IMG/VR virus record: IMGVR_UViG_3300033388_002889
Location: 1-51,989 of that record
Length of the DNA stretch: 51,989 bases
Reading direction: 5' to 3' (one strand)
Source: a virus
Shown one piece after another: positions 9,601 to 16,273 of the stretch. The position numbers and the translations under genes are program-made. Below the pieces are notes generated by a model. That model searched no databases, was not told the origin of the DNA, and was given only the letters and a program-made list of their open reading frames with translations. How positions within the stretch are numbered: the first letter of the stretch is position 1; each line of letters opens with the position of its first letter.

Positions 9601-10815
9601 TTCATTAACGAAGTCAATGGCGTCATGCCCTTGAGCCACCTGATTAGATACTGTTTGGTAAATAGCTTCAAACTGATCACCAATATGTATGCCCCAAGAA
9701 TCAGATAATGATCTGGCACCTTCTACCCACTCATCATTAGTGAGTTTTGCCTGTTGGGAGATTGTTTGAATCTCTGCAACAGCTTTACTTAATTCAATAG
9801 TCGTCGTTACGCCTTCACGTAAAGAATTCACTAGGGCGGCAACGGCTTGATGGGCTAATTGAACAGCCACCATACGACCGAAAAATTGCCATGAGTTGAT
9901 CACTTCACCCATAGCTGCTTTCATGTTTTGGACTTCCGAAACATGTTTTTTCGTGGAGGCTGTTGCTTTATTAGACCCTAGTATAACAGAATTTAGTGCT
10001 GCGGCTTGTGCTTGTCTGGCGGAAGCGATTTGGGCTTGTTGTTGTGCAACAGCGTTAGCGAGTTGTTTTTCAGCGACAGTCAACTTCTTGACTGTTGCCA
10101 CGACTGTTTTTTCTCTTTTTGCGTTAGCTGCAACTATAGCAGCTAGATTCTTTTTTTGTTCGGCACGTGTTGCATTACCGAGGTTTTGTTCAGCGTCCTT
10201 GACTTTGTCTACGGCTAGTTGGATCTTTCCTATAGCGCCTCGATAATCATTAGCTCCTTTTGAAGTTTTATCCCAGACCCGCATAGATTCAGCGTAGGAG
10301 ATTTTGTGTTGCTGGACTAAATCCTGTAACCTAGCTACTGTGGCGTTGTGCGACTGTTTTTCGGCCACTGTGGCTGTGGAAGTATCTACCCCAGCGGTAA
10401 CACTTATGCCTACGGCTGATGCGGTACCTGATGCTCTACGATTTGATGCAGCTAATTGTGCTTGGAGTTTCTTTTCAGAAGCTAGTCTTTTTTCAGAAGC
10501 CTGTTCAGCTTTCTTGGCTGACGCAGCTTGTATGCGCGCGTTTTCTGCTAATGCAGCAGAGTTATCTTTGACTGTTACTGTGTGGGCTGCCCAACCTTTT
10601 TCACCTTTCTTTACTGTGGCTGCGACTTTAAGTTGATCTTTTGTGATCCCTTGAATAACTACCGAGACCTTCTCACCTGCTTTATTGTATTTGGTAATTG
10701 TCTGAATCGTTGACGACATTACTTTATGATAGTTAAGGATGCTAGTTTGGGCATCCTTAACTGCTTTCACAAGGCTGGAAGATTCACCTTTTAGTAGTAA
10801 AGTATCGTCAGACAT
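6658..10815 (-). CDS. Tail tape measure protein
   Basis: At 1385 residues this is by far the longest ORF, in the position where siphophages carry the tape measure. Residues 1-290 are Ala/Lys/Gln-rich coiled coil. Residues about 330-590 match the TP901-type tape measure core: helical, with LSKAVAEIQTISQQAKLT, IGRLTVVANQLSVPLEEVL and MISRVRGLTGALSLQGQSL. Hydrophobic segments at about 640-710 (for example AAMVPLLIANPILASLGAAA) are the membrane-active part usual in these proteins. A second long coiled coil follows, then a C-terminal FASGGPIH-like segment (SAGGPIHGTDTVPAMLTPDE) typical of tape measure ends. At about 0.15 nm per residue of helix the length implies a tail of roughly 200 nm (estimate). 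Confidence 0.92.
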   Translation of the reverse strand: MSDDTLLLKGESSSLVKAVKDAQTSILNYHKVMSSTIQTITKYNKAGEKVSVVIQGITKDQLKVAATVKKGEKGWAAHTVTVKDNSAALAENARIQAASAKKAEQASEKRLASEKKLQAQLAASNRRASGTASAVGISVTAGVDTSTATVAEKQSHNATVARLQDLVQQHKISYAESMRVWDKTSKGANDYRGAIGKIQLAVDKVKDAEQNLGNATRAEQKKNLAAIVAANAKREKTVVATVKKLTVAEKQLANAVAQQQAQIASARQAQAAALNSVILGSNKATASTKKHVSEVQNMKAAMGEVINSWQFFGRMVAVQLAHQAVAALVNSLREGVTTTIELSKAVAEIQTISQQAKLTNDEWVEGARSLSDSWGIHIGDQFEAIYQTVSNQVAQGHDAIDFVNEANKLAVAGRATVAESVNLMSSAVNSYNLDFQDAAGISALFFKTVELGRVRIGEMSADIGRLTVVANQLSVPLEEVLSSITQLTIQGVKYHVASTQIRGILLKLIKPTNEMKKLFQELGVSTGEQAIAIHGLNGFMRRLQDYTKGSTTELAKMISRVRGLTGALSLQGQSLIEADRTLEKLKNSYASFEKALEISLADPGKQLERALSRIDHFIKVDLARELLLWMQKATNGFETLDIAVMAFVATVKSALIPVLILAGAAMVPLLIANPILASLGAAAAGIVGLTGTVQYLDTVVQKFVKRSLKDWVKLTRELSRTDFNDYRDEVKKTVEQIENRYKIELERIAELTKFDTKLREDQIRNHRDVSISVENELTKVATLYTKQISSVNADLKKLELAITSVGLEYKKLATDAQKLSFEHSLEGLPNISQINAYTAQIQVAQKQRFDAAQAGDLKTWQLAQSNIQSYFQNVRRLSLAETQSRLTDIVKYSDNAQAITTKYEKRRIKLERERQDLLRDDESVRGVDRQLTNLLNNYQNTINAIARKSDVLDIGGLSAKNARLAKSELATILAGKEKEQLAQSKKLAMFEIEKKLLGNIQELLKSNTQAALNAAAKRGDVEGVQKIIDARDLADKALGELISSQTLFEDAVKAEEVLAILKTRNEEDYFLLRKTNLQQLFEAEAIGLRTDAGQQREKSIGKLRDSLDTAEAFLKTTQDISKVFHTTSDQTEKLTALVSKLDLKRSVLPKGFDFSAFDTARQSLKQFQVQPSPETLQDSRVAIKNLVDAQLQSMQLADGTTLSVEEQTRLTRDLKLQWLKINHALSATKFSTEYLNSLDEIKRKSMDIYNINNAIQQQAASASGFSASSSPAGGSLHFSSYGPGFVGSRLINKSAGGPIHGTDTVPAMLTPDEIVVNAASSRRFYSQLMSMNSWKGYSEGGKVTNSTTVGDINISPRSSGNASIDVISIGKQLRREIRRGTVRLD

Positions 10816-10820
10816 TACAG

Positions 10821-11348
10821 TTACCTTGTGGGTCGAGTTTTAGACAGTGTATCAATTACTGATTTTACTTTAATGTAAGACTTCCAATTTTCCGAAAAGA
10901 ATAATATGAACTCTTTTTTTCCTTTTTCTAAAGATTGGACATTTTTACTGTATTTATAATTAGCAACATCGTCATGTAAATAATGTTGAAACACTACGAT
11001 GTGGAACTCGAAAGACAAATCAGGTTGGTCAGGTGTTCCAAATTTAATATCGTAGGCATGTCTACCTAGTTGCTGACCCGCCGCTCTTGATTTCCTTGGG
11101 CCTCTTTTAGATTTACTTTTCTTACTTTTAAAAATGTCTCTATTAACAAAAGAACCTAACCTGACTTGTGCCCCCAGTGGCATTAGCGAAGCCTTAGACA
11201 TACCAGTATCTATGAGCATATTCGCTAATGCCACTTTGACAAAAACCTTAATGGAGTCCTTCCAACACGCAATCAATCTTTGATGAATATAGAAAGATAA
11301 GTCAAGAGACTTAGCTCCGTGGAAAGGTGGCACTATTTTAATGTTCAT
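10821..11348 (-). CDS. Tail protein of unknown type (between chaperones and tape measure)
   Basis: A 175-residue basic protein with a Lys/Arg/Ser-rich stretch (FKSKKSKSKRGPRKSRA) in the middle and a hydrophobic N-terminal half. Its ATG overlaps the stop of the frameshifted chaperone extension (ATGA) and it ends 5 bases before the tape measure start. No known family was recognised. The position suggests a minor tail or tail-assembly protein. Confidence 0.5.
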   Translation of the reverse strand: MNIKIVPPFHGAKSLDLSFYIHQRLIACWKDSIKVFVKVALANMLIDTGMSKASLMPLGAQVRLGSFVNRDIFKSKKSKSKRGPRKSRAAGQQLGRHAYDIKFGTPDQPDLSFEFHIVVFQHYLHDDVANYKYSKNVQSLEKGKKEFILFFSENWKSYIKVKSVIDTLSKTRPTR

Positions 11349-11587
11349 CGCGACCCCGCCACAGTTTTAAGTAATTGTGTTCTCTCTTCGTGCTCTTCGT
11401 ACTCTCGTAACTGACTGTAAGCTAGGATTTGAGCTAATGCCCAAACATCATTATCTTCCCAAGTGTCTTTTACATTTGGCGGTCTGATGTTTAATCTTTC
11501 ACACGACCTCCAAACAGCATAATCTGCTGTCCTGAATTTAGGAAGAACTACGGACTTACTAGAGCTTCCTGACCAGCTAAAAAACTT
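11345..11587 (-). CDS. Tail assembly chaperone extension (T-like), made by -1 frameshift
   Basis: An open frame in -1 relative to the G-like gene. It opens two codons before the slippery heptamer (a TGA closes it upstream) and has no start codon of its own near the 5' end. After slippage it adds 77 residues (starting SWSGSSSKSVVLPKFRTADY and including WEDNDVWALAQILAYSQLRE), to give a fusion of about 225 residues. The helical, Trp- and Glu-rich content resembles T-part extensions of phage chaperones, which bind the tape measure. It ends in TGA overlapping the ATG of the next gene. Confidence 0.8.
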   Translation of the reverse strand, partial: KFFSWSGSSSKSVVLPKFRTADYAVWRSCERLNIRPPNVKDTWEDNDVWALAQILAYSQLREYEEHEERTQLLKTVAGSR

Positions 11588-12021
11588 TCAGTCGCCTGAT
11601 CGATTTTTTCCTGATTTAACCCGCAGACAGTTGTCACAGCCTCAACAATTCTAGCGATTTCAGGATCAGTCAATCCTGAACTGATTAGTTCTTTACGGTA
11701 ACGGTGCCATGTGTCTGGGTTGTTGATGTCAACAGTTTCCCATTCAATATTGTCTGTAGATTGCAATGACTGTAAAATCATATAGTCTGTTTTTTGTTGT
11801 GCCCATTTCAACAGATTTTTATTGTACACCACATCATCTACATCTACAGATTTTGCCCCACCTTTCCGCATAATTATTGGTGGCTCAGGTACCGGGCACA
11901 GTTGATTAAATAAATCGTAATTTAATACCACACCAGCTTTTAAGATGATGTTCTCAGGAGTCCTCAGTAATACGACGATTTCCTCAGCAGGTGCGTTGAT
12001 ACTTTTTCCATTGACTTTCAT
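11548..12021 (-). CDS. Tail assembly chaperone, short form (G-like)
   Basis: A 157-residue protein between the tail tube and tape measure genes, where phages place their tail assembly chaperones. It begins MKVNGKSINAPAEEIVVLL with a beta-rich N-terminal half and a helical C-terminal half ending in a Phe/Leu/Ala segment. Codon 147-148 (TTT TTA) forms a -1 slippery site, so a fraction of ribosomes should continue into the overlapping frame at 11345-11587. The short form is the zero-frame product. Confidence 0.75.
   Translation of the reverse strand: MKVNGKSINAPAEEIVVLLRTPENIILKAGVVLNYDLFNQLCPVPEPPIIMRKGGAKSVDVDDVVYNKNLLKWAQQKTDYMILQSLQSTDNIEWETVDINNPDTWHRYRKELISSGLTDPEIARIVEAVTTVCGLNQEKIDQATESFLAGQEALVSP
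11578..11584 (-). promoter_or_regulatory. Programmed -1 ribosomal frameshift site U UUU UUA
   Basis: On the minus strand the codons read AGT TTT TTA, which makes the heptamer T TTT TTA in the canonical X XXY YYZ register. It sits 10 codons before the zero-frame stop of the chaperone gene, and the -1 frame is open for 77 more codons. Position, register and the conserved biology of tail chaperones agree. No strong downstream pseudoknot was identified by eye. Confidence 0.85.
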
Positions 12022-12068
12022 TTGACTCTCCCATAATTAACCTTGTGGAAACCCTCACAAGTAAGGTG

Positions 12069-12086
12069 CCCGCCCCGAAGGGCGGG
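12069..12086. terminator. GC-rich UUCG hairpin after the tail tube gene
   Basis: A perfect 7-bp stem CCCGCCC/GGGCGGG; on the minus-strand transcript the loop is UUCG, an extra-stable tetraloop. It lies 15 bases after the tail tube stop and before the chaperone gene. No U-tract follows on the minus strand, so it may be a partial terminator, an mRNA 3'-end protector or a processing site that lowers downstream expression, rather than a classical terminator. Confidence 0.55.
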
Positions 12087-12100
12087 TTGTTGATTATTGA

Positions 12101-12703
12101 TTAAGTTGTTGTGGTCGTTGTTGTGGTTGATGTGGTTGATGTTGATATTGATGTTGTGGTTGATGACTGTGTGGCACGTACCACAGTAGCCTGAGTAACA
12201 TTACAACGCCCAGATGTAGCTATAGTCCCTGCACGAAGATCATGGTCAAGAGACTCATAGCGATAATCACTGAGTGTGATTATTTCTGAATCTCCACAAT
12301 CCCAAGGTGTCGGGAAGTACTCTACGACAATATCGACAGCGTAAGGGCGGCACTGATCTTCATCAGTAGAGATCCAGTCAGAAGCCTCACCAGTCTTTTT
12401 CATGGCTTCTTCGACTGTCGGAGTGCCTGATCCAGAAGACGCCTTAATGTAATCCCAAAGAAAATCGAGGCTTACATCCACAGGTACTTCATCACCCTCA
12501 CGTACCTCGTCCAACCTGCCACGATCCAGAGTGTACTCAATAGTGCGTTTTTCTGAGTACGTTAAGTTACCTTCACCGATTTTCACAGTCAACGACTTAG
12601 GTGTGCCTGAGCCGTCGTTGATCTTGATGTAGGCATTTTTTAAATCAATCTGGGCGAAGACCGACACCCACACTGCGCCCAAAATACCGTTAAGTTTTTT
12701 CAT
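12101..12703 (-). CDS. Major tail (tube) protein with Thr/Ser C-terminal tail
   Basis: A 200-residue protein directly upstream of the tail chaperones, the normal place for the tail tube protein. The body is beta-rich, with acidic loops and patterns such as RTIEYTLDRGRLDEVREGDE and VPVDVSLDFLWDYIKAS, as seen in other tube proteins. It begins MKKLNGILGAVWVSVFAQ, a peptide shared with scaffold and capsid. The last 20 residues are almost only Thr and Ser. The ATG is preceded by AGAGGTAACA, the same leader as the capsid gene. A stable hairpin follows the stop. Confidence 0.75.
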   Translation of the reverse strand: MKKLNGILGAVWVSVFAQIDLKNAYIKINDGSGTPKSLTVKIGEGNLTYSEKRTIEYTLDRGRLDEVREGDEVPVDVSLDFLWDYIKASSGSGTPTVEEAMKKTGEASDWISTDEDQCRPYAVDIVVEYFPTPWDCGDSEIITLSDYRYESLDHDLRAGTIATSGRCNVTQATVVRATQSSTTTSISTSTTSTTTTTTTT

Positions 12704-12713
12704 CTGTTACCTC

Positions 12714-13163
12714 TTAAGTTGTTAATTCAGCTCGATACTTACCGTCCACGGTAGCTTGCATTAGCTCCTTGGATGGTTCAAGTTGGCCAAAATGATTTAC
12801 CAGAACATCTTTGCCTCTAGAGACAGGAACGATATTCATGCATGTGAGCAAGTTTCCACTATCACCGTACTCATAGATTTTAACACCTGTGAAAGCTTTT
12901 ATGACATCTCCGATGTTCCGATGAATCTTGTGGAAGTCTCCTGTGATTGTGGACGTTATCAGGATATTGACCTCAACCTCCGCTGTCCAGAAGCCTTTAC
13001 TCGTGTTACTGTAATGCGGACCATCCATACGAAATTCACAAAAATCTAACATTGTTTTTGTGGATCGATGTTGCCCTTCAATAAACACATGTAATGAAAT
13101 GTTTTCACTAAAGTGCTTACTGAGAGAAGCAAATATCCATCTAGACCAATTTTCATTAATCAT
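12714..13163 (-). CDS. Tail completion/neck protein
   Basis: A 149-residue protein between the neck protein and tail tube, the usual place of a tail terminator. It starts MINENWSRWIFASLSKHFSE and has an alternating beta pattern (TAEVEVNILITSTITGDFHK). No Shine-Dalgarno sequence precedes the ATG: the upstream 60 bases are the Thr/Ser-coding repeat of the previous gene, whose TGA overlaps this ATG. Translation is therefore probably coupled. The exact neck role is inferred from order. Confidence 0.55.
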   Translation of the reverse strand: MINENWSRWIFASLSKHFSENISLHVFIEGQHRSTKTMLDFCEFRMDGPHYSNTSKGFWTAEVEVNILITSTITGDFHKIHRNIGDVIKAFTGVKIYEYGDSGNLLTCMNIVPVSRGKDVLVNHFGQLEPSKELMQATVDGKYRAELTT

Positions 13164-13642
13164 GTCGTTGTGGTCGATGTTGAGGTTGACGTTGAGGTCG
13201 ATGTTGAGGTTGTTGTTAAAGTGACATACGAGTCAATGGACTCTGCCACAATCAAGAGACTTTTACTATCTGCGGTTAATGTTTTTGCCCGGATAGTGTA
13301 CATTCGATTCTCAAATTTAATGTGGTCTTCAATTTCAACTGCACCACGAATATCCTTGAGGTCGATGATTATTACTCGGTTTGATACATTAAAAATCCCA
13401 CCGTACGTAAAGTTCTTGTTAGCCGCAATAAAAGATAGGTCGTAAACAAAATCTCTGATCTCTTGGGCAGGTAATACAATAGCTCTTCGAATACGTAAAT
13501 TGATGTAGGACTCAGTACTCAACCCTGTCTCCAAATTGTGCACATTCCCAGTAGACTGGAAGATCACAATAGGTTGACCGTACTGCCTTTTCAGACGGTA
13601 GATAACGTTAGTTAACTGTTTTAAATTATTCTGAAAAGGCAT
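13160..13642 (-). CDS. Head-tail connector/neck protein with Thr-Ser C-terminal tail
   Basis: A 160-residue protein right after the capsid gene. The body (residues 1-140) is beta-rich (SNRVIIIDLKDIRGAVEIED, KFENRMYTIRAKTL), compatible with a head-closure or stopper protein. The last 20 residues are Thr/Ser only. In the repeat the codons vary (ACC TCA ACA TCG...), so the Thr-Ser pattern is kept at protein level. The stop overlaps the next ATG. Confidence 0.55.
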   Translation of the reverse strand: MPFQNNLKQLTNVIYRLKRQYGQPIVIFQSTGNVHNLETGLSTESYINLRIRRAIVLPAQEIRDFVYDLSFIAANKNFTYGGIFNVSNRVIIIDLKDIRGAVEIEDHIKFENRMYTIRAKTLTADSKSLLIVAESIDSYVTLTTTSTSTSTSTSTSTTTT

Positions 13643-13657
13643 TACGGTCTCCTTAGG

Positions 13658-15034
13658 TTAGCCGAGCAACATGCAGCCGAGGTCAGTGTTAAGAATCTTG
13701 ATACCGCACAATAGGTCGACAGTTACAAGATGGCCTTGTTTTGCTCCATCGTATGTGATTGTGACACGTACTGCCAGACCCTTGTAATCGGCAACAAAGG
13801 ACAGTGCTCCCGTTCCTGCTGCCGGCATGGCCAGAGGTCTTGTGACCAGGGCAATGGCGTTACGGTGGAAAGCGAAAGAGAACTCACCTGCGGGGCCGAT
13901 TCCGAGAACATCGGCATTTGCCACTGCATTAACCAATGGGCGATCCAACAAGATACCTGTCGTGGTTGGTGTGGACAATGCGCCGTACACAGGAGTTGTA
14001 ATTCCAAAAGAAGCCAACTGGCCAACTTTAGGTGCCACAGAAAAACCATTAACTACCAACTCTTTACTGTAATCGGCTGCGTAACCTGCACCAAAATTGA
14101 CTGCTCCAGGTGTGACCAATGTCACAACAGCACCATCGACTACGTCGTGACGGAGACCTGGTAAGCAAACGATCTCGGTAGGTGTTGAACCGCCTGTGGT
14201 AGACTGTACCTGTTGAGGTGTCATGTCGCCAGCAACAGTGAACCATGTTCCTGGTGAAATAGCAGCAGACAAGCCATCCACAGTCAATGTTCCAGAGCCA
14301 GCCGTGATGTTACCGTTATTGATTGCGCCTGTGACGACAGTGTTACCAGCGGCAACACTGGGCACGTTCTGGCTCATGAAAAAGTTGAAGCCCATCTTGC
14401 GGCCAAGGTGGCCTTCTCTCATCGCTGTACCATCATCACCGATTTTATCGGCGGTGGTAAAGTCAGCGATCTCCAAGACGGCTCCCTCGGAGTTAGGTGT
14501 CAACAGGCAATTTCTACCAGCCAAAGGTACCTTGTTTGTGTTCATGCGCTCTTTCAAGGCTATGATCGTCGTCTTAGTAGGGTCTGTGCCTAATTTACCA
14601 ACAGTGTTTGATAAGAACCCATAGGCCTGATTGAGGACAATCTCATCCAAACCCTGAGCAATGGACAGGACAGCAGGAGTCAAATACTCCTCACGCAGAC
14701 TCTTGAATCCTTTTGACTCTTCACCATCCTTAATTAAAAAACTTGCGTGCAGATGCTGATCGAGCTTGACTGGAACGTTGGTCGCTGACGCGTCCTGCAC
14801 AGTCACTTCGTCAGCATCAGTTTTACGTTTCATGGTGAACGTTCCAGGTTGGCGAGTGTTAACGACATCACCAAACTGCTGGATTTCATCCTCAAAGTCA
14901 CGATGAACCAGATTCGCCGCAATGGTATTTGCTTCCAACACCATGAGTGATTCTTGTGCCCAAACCTCAGGAATGAAAGCATCGTTGTCGTTTGCGAACA
15001 CGGATAAAAAGATTGTTGCTAATTTCTTGGACAT
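13658..15034 (-). CDS. Major capsid protein, P22 coat-like
   Basis: A 458-residue protein. After the shared leader MSKKLATIFLSVFAND it reads FIPEVWAQESLMVLEANTIA, NLVHRDFEDEIQQFGDVV and NTRQPGTFTMKRKTDADEVT, a strong match to the P22 gp5-like coat family (HK97 fold). A Gly/Thr-rich insertion near residues 210-330 is the region where P22 coat carries its extra I-domain. Scaffold lies just upstream and neck genes just downstream. The start is chosen by AGAGGTAACAC before the ATG. Confidence 0.88.
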   Translation of the reverse strand: MSKKLATIFLSVFANDNDAFIPEVWAQESLMVLEANTIAANLVHRDFEDEIQQFGDVVNTRQPGTFTMKRKTDADEVTVQDASATNVPVKLDQHLHASFLIKDGEESKGFKSLREEYLTPAVLSIAQGLDEIVLNQAYGFLSNTVGKLGTDPTKTTIIALKERMNTNKVPLAGRNCLLTPNSEGAVLEIADFTTADKIGDDGTAMREGHLGRKMGFNFFMSQNVPSVAAGNTVVTGAINNGNITAGSGTLTVDGLSAAISPGTWFTVAGDMTPQQVQSTTGGSTPTEIVCLPGLRHDVVDGAVVTLVTPGAVNFGAGYAADYSKELVVNGFSVAPKVGQLASFGITTPVYGALSTPTTTGILLDRPLVNAVANADVLGIGPAGEFSFAFHRNAIALVTRPLAMPAAGTGALSFVADYKGLAVRVTITYDGAKQGHLVTVDLLCGIKILNTDLGCMLLG

Positions 15035-15045
15035 GTGTTACCTCT

Positions 15046-15816
15046 CTAGATTTTACCCTCTTTACGTGCCTTTCGGTACGCAACTGGGTCTTTTGCTGTT
15101 TTACGAACGTCGACACTACCACCACTCTGATGATTATATCCTCCAACACCACCTGAGCCTTCAAACACAAAAAGATTTTGGTACTTCTCAATCTCTTTCA
15201 TGCGTTTCACAGCCTCAGTAACAGAAATACTTAACGTGATTGACTTACCGTCTTTATCTACGTCATTAAATTTTACCTGAGGAACAAGGTTACCTGTCGG
15301 CTCACCCTGATCATCGGTAGCCTCAATAAGCTGAGTAGTAGGCTGTAAAATAGCCACAATTTGCTCTGGTGAAAAAGCTTTGTGCGTAGCAGATGCATCT
15401 GTGATTGATCTCACGATAGTAGAAACAGTAAATTTACTCTTCCAATCATCTCGGTCAGTAGTGAGTGTAGTCAACTCCTTCTGATGATCAGTTTTGAGTT
15501 TCTGTTTCTCTTTTTTAGACAGCTCTTCCTTTGTGAGCAAATCATTTTTCATGGTGTCGATTCGGGTCTCAAGCTCACCGCGCTCTTTATCATTGAGATT
15601 AGTGCGTGTCTTGAGTGTCTCAAGCTCATCAATAGCAGCCTGAGTTTTTACCAAATGCGCCTTTTTATCTTTTGCAAGCATGGTATTAACTTGCTCCTGA
15701 GTAAAGGTTGTTTCACCACCGTCACCACCGTCACCACCGTCACCACCGTCACCACCGTCACCACCGTCATCATCAAAAACACTGAGCCAAACTGTTGCTA
15801 AAATACATTTTTTCAT
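15046..15816 (-). CDS. Scaffold-like protein with Gly-Gly-Asp repeat
   Basis: A 256-residue protein immediately upstream of the capsid gene. It begins MKKCILATVWLSVFD (shared leader), then a (GlyGlyAsp)n linker to about residue 35, then a long Lys/Glu/Thr-rich coiled coil (about 40-135), then a compact C-terminal part. Charged helical proteins in this slot are scaffolds. The very basic C-terminus (DVRKTAKDPVAYRKARKEGK) fits a coat-binding tail. AAGGAG precedes the ATG. No protease motif is evident. Confidence 0.7.
   Translation of the reverse strand: MKKCILATVWLSVFDDDGGDGGDGGDGGDGGDGGETTFTQEQVNTMLAKDKKAHLVKTQAAIDELETLKTRTNLNDKERGELETRIDTMKNDLLTKEELSKKEKQKLKTDHQKELTTLTTDRDDWKSKFTVSTIVRSITDASATHKAFSPEQIVAILQPTTQLIEATDDQGEPTGNLVPQVKFNDVDKDGKSITLSISVTEAVKRMKEIEKYQNLFVFEGSGGVGGYNHQSGGSVDVRKTAKDPVAYRKARKEGKI
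15719..15768. repeat. 9-bp tandem repeat (ACCACCGTC)n in the scaffold gene
   Basis: Five to six near-perfect copies of ACCACCGTC on the plus strand encode the Gly-Gly-Asp run of the scaffold protein. It is a slippage-prone array, and length variation would keep the frame. Confidence 0.9.
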
Positions 15817-15826
15817 AATTGTCTCC

Positions 15827-16273
15827 TTAAGACACCCTACTTAAATTAATTGTTTCTGTGTCACGTAAAAATGGTAAAATCAACCGCCAAGCAGTGATGC
15901 TAGGGATTCCCACTTTCACATGTTCACCCGCAATAGATACGTCGTAGGTAGAACGTACATTTGCGTAACCTTGTGATACCATCTTTAGATTTTCAAACTC
16001 TAAGTCAGGATCAACACCGTCTAATAGAGTTAAAGCAATCTCACAACAAGCATCTAAAATCGCCTGCGGGGTTGTTGTGTCGCCACCCCTAGGAAATTCC
16101 AGTTCCTGTGTTGAGAGAGTTTTAACTCCACTAAAATTTAAATTATCAATGGCTCTAGTGGCCATTATGAGAGATTTGTACTTGTCAGCACCTGAGGAAT
16201 TGTCCCAAGGTTCAACATTCAATTTTTCATCAAAATACAGTTGAGCGTCATCTACAGTTAAGTAAGGGGTCAT
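15827..16273 (-). CDS. Head-tail connector (adaptor) protein
   Basis: A 148-residue protein beginning MTPYLTVDDAQLYFDEKL, with IMATRAIDNLNFSG, ELEFPRGGDTTTPQAILDAC and a C-terminal GIPSITAWRLILPFL. These features recur in the phage connector family sometimes labelled DnaT-like. The family usually follows the portal or capsid genes and joins the portal to the tail. Here it sits between portal and scaffold, overlapping the portal stop by 4 bases. Confidence 0.65.
   Translation of the reverse strand: MTPYLTVDDAQLYFDEKLNVEPWDNSSGADKYKSLIMATRAIDNLNFSGVKTLSTQELEFPRGGDTTTPQAILDACCEIALTLLDGVDPDLEFENLKMVSQGYANVRSTYDVSIAGEHVKVGIPSITAWRLILPFLRDTETINLSRVS

Noticed and set aside
13723-14164. Overlapping ORFs on both strands within the capsid gene
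   Set aside because: They are shadow frames of a strongly supported capsid gene, with Cys- and Trp-rich, non-protein-like content.
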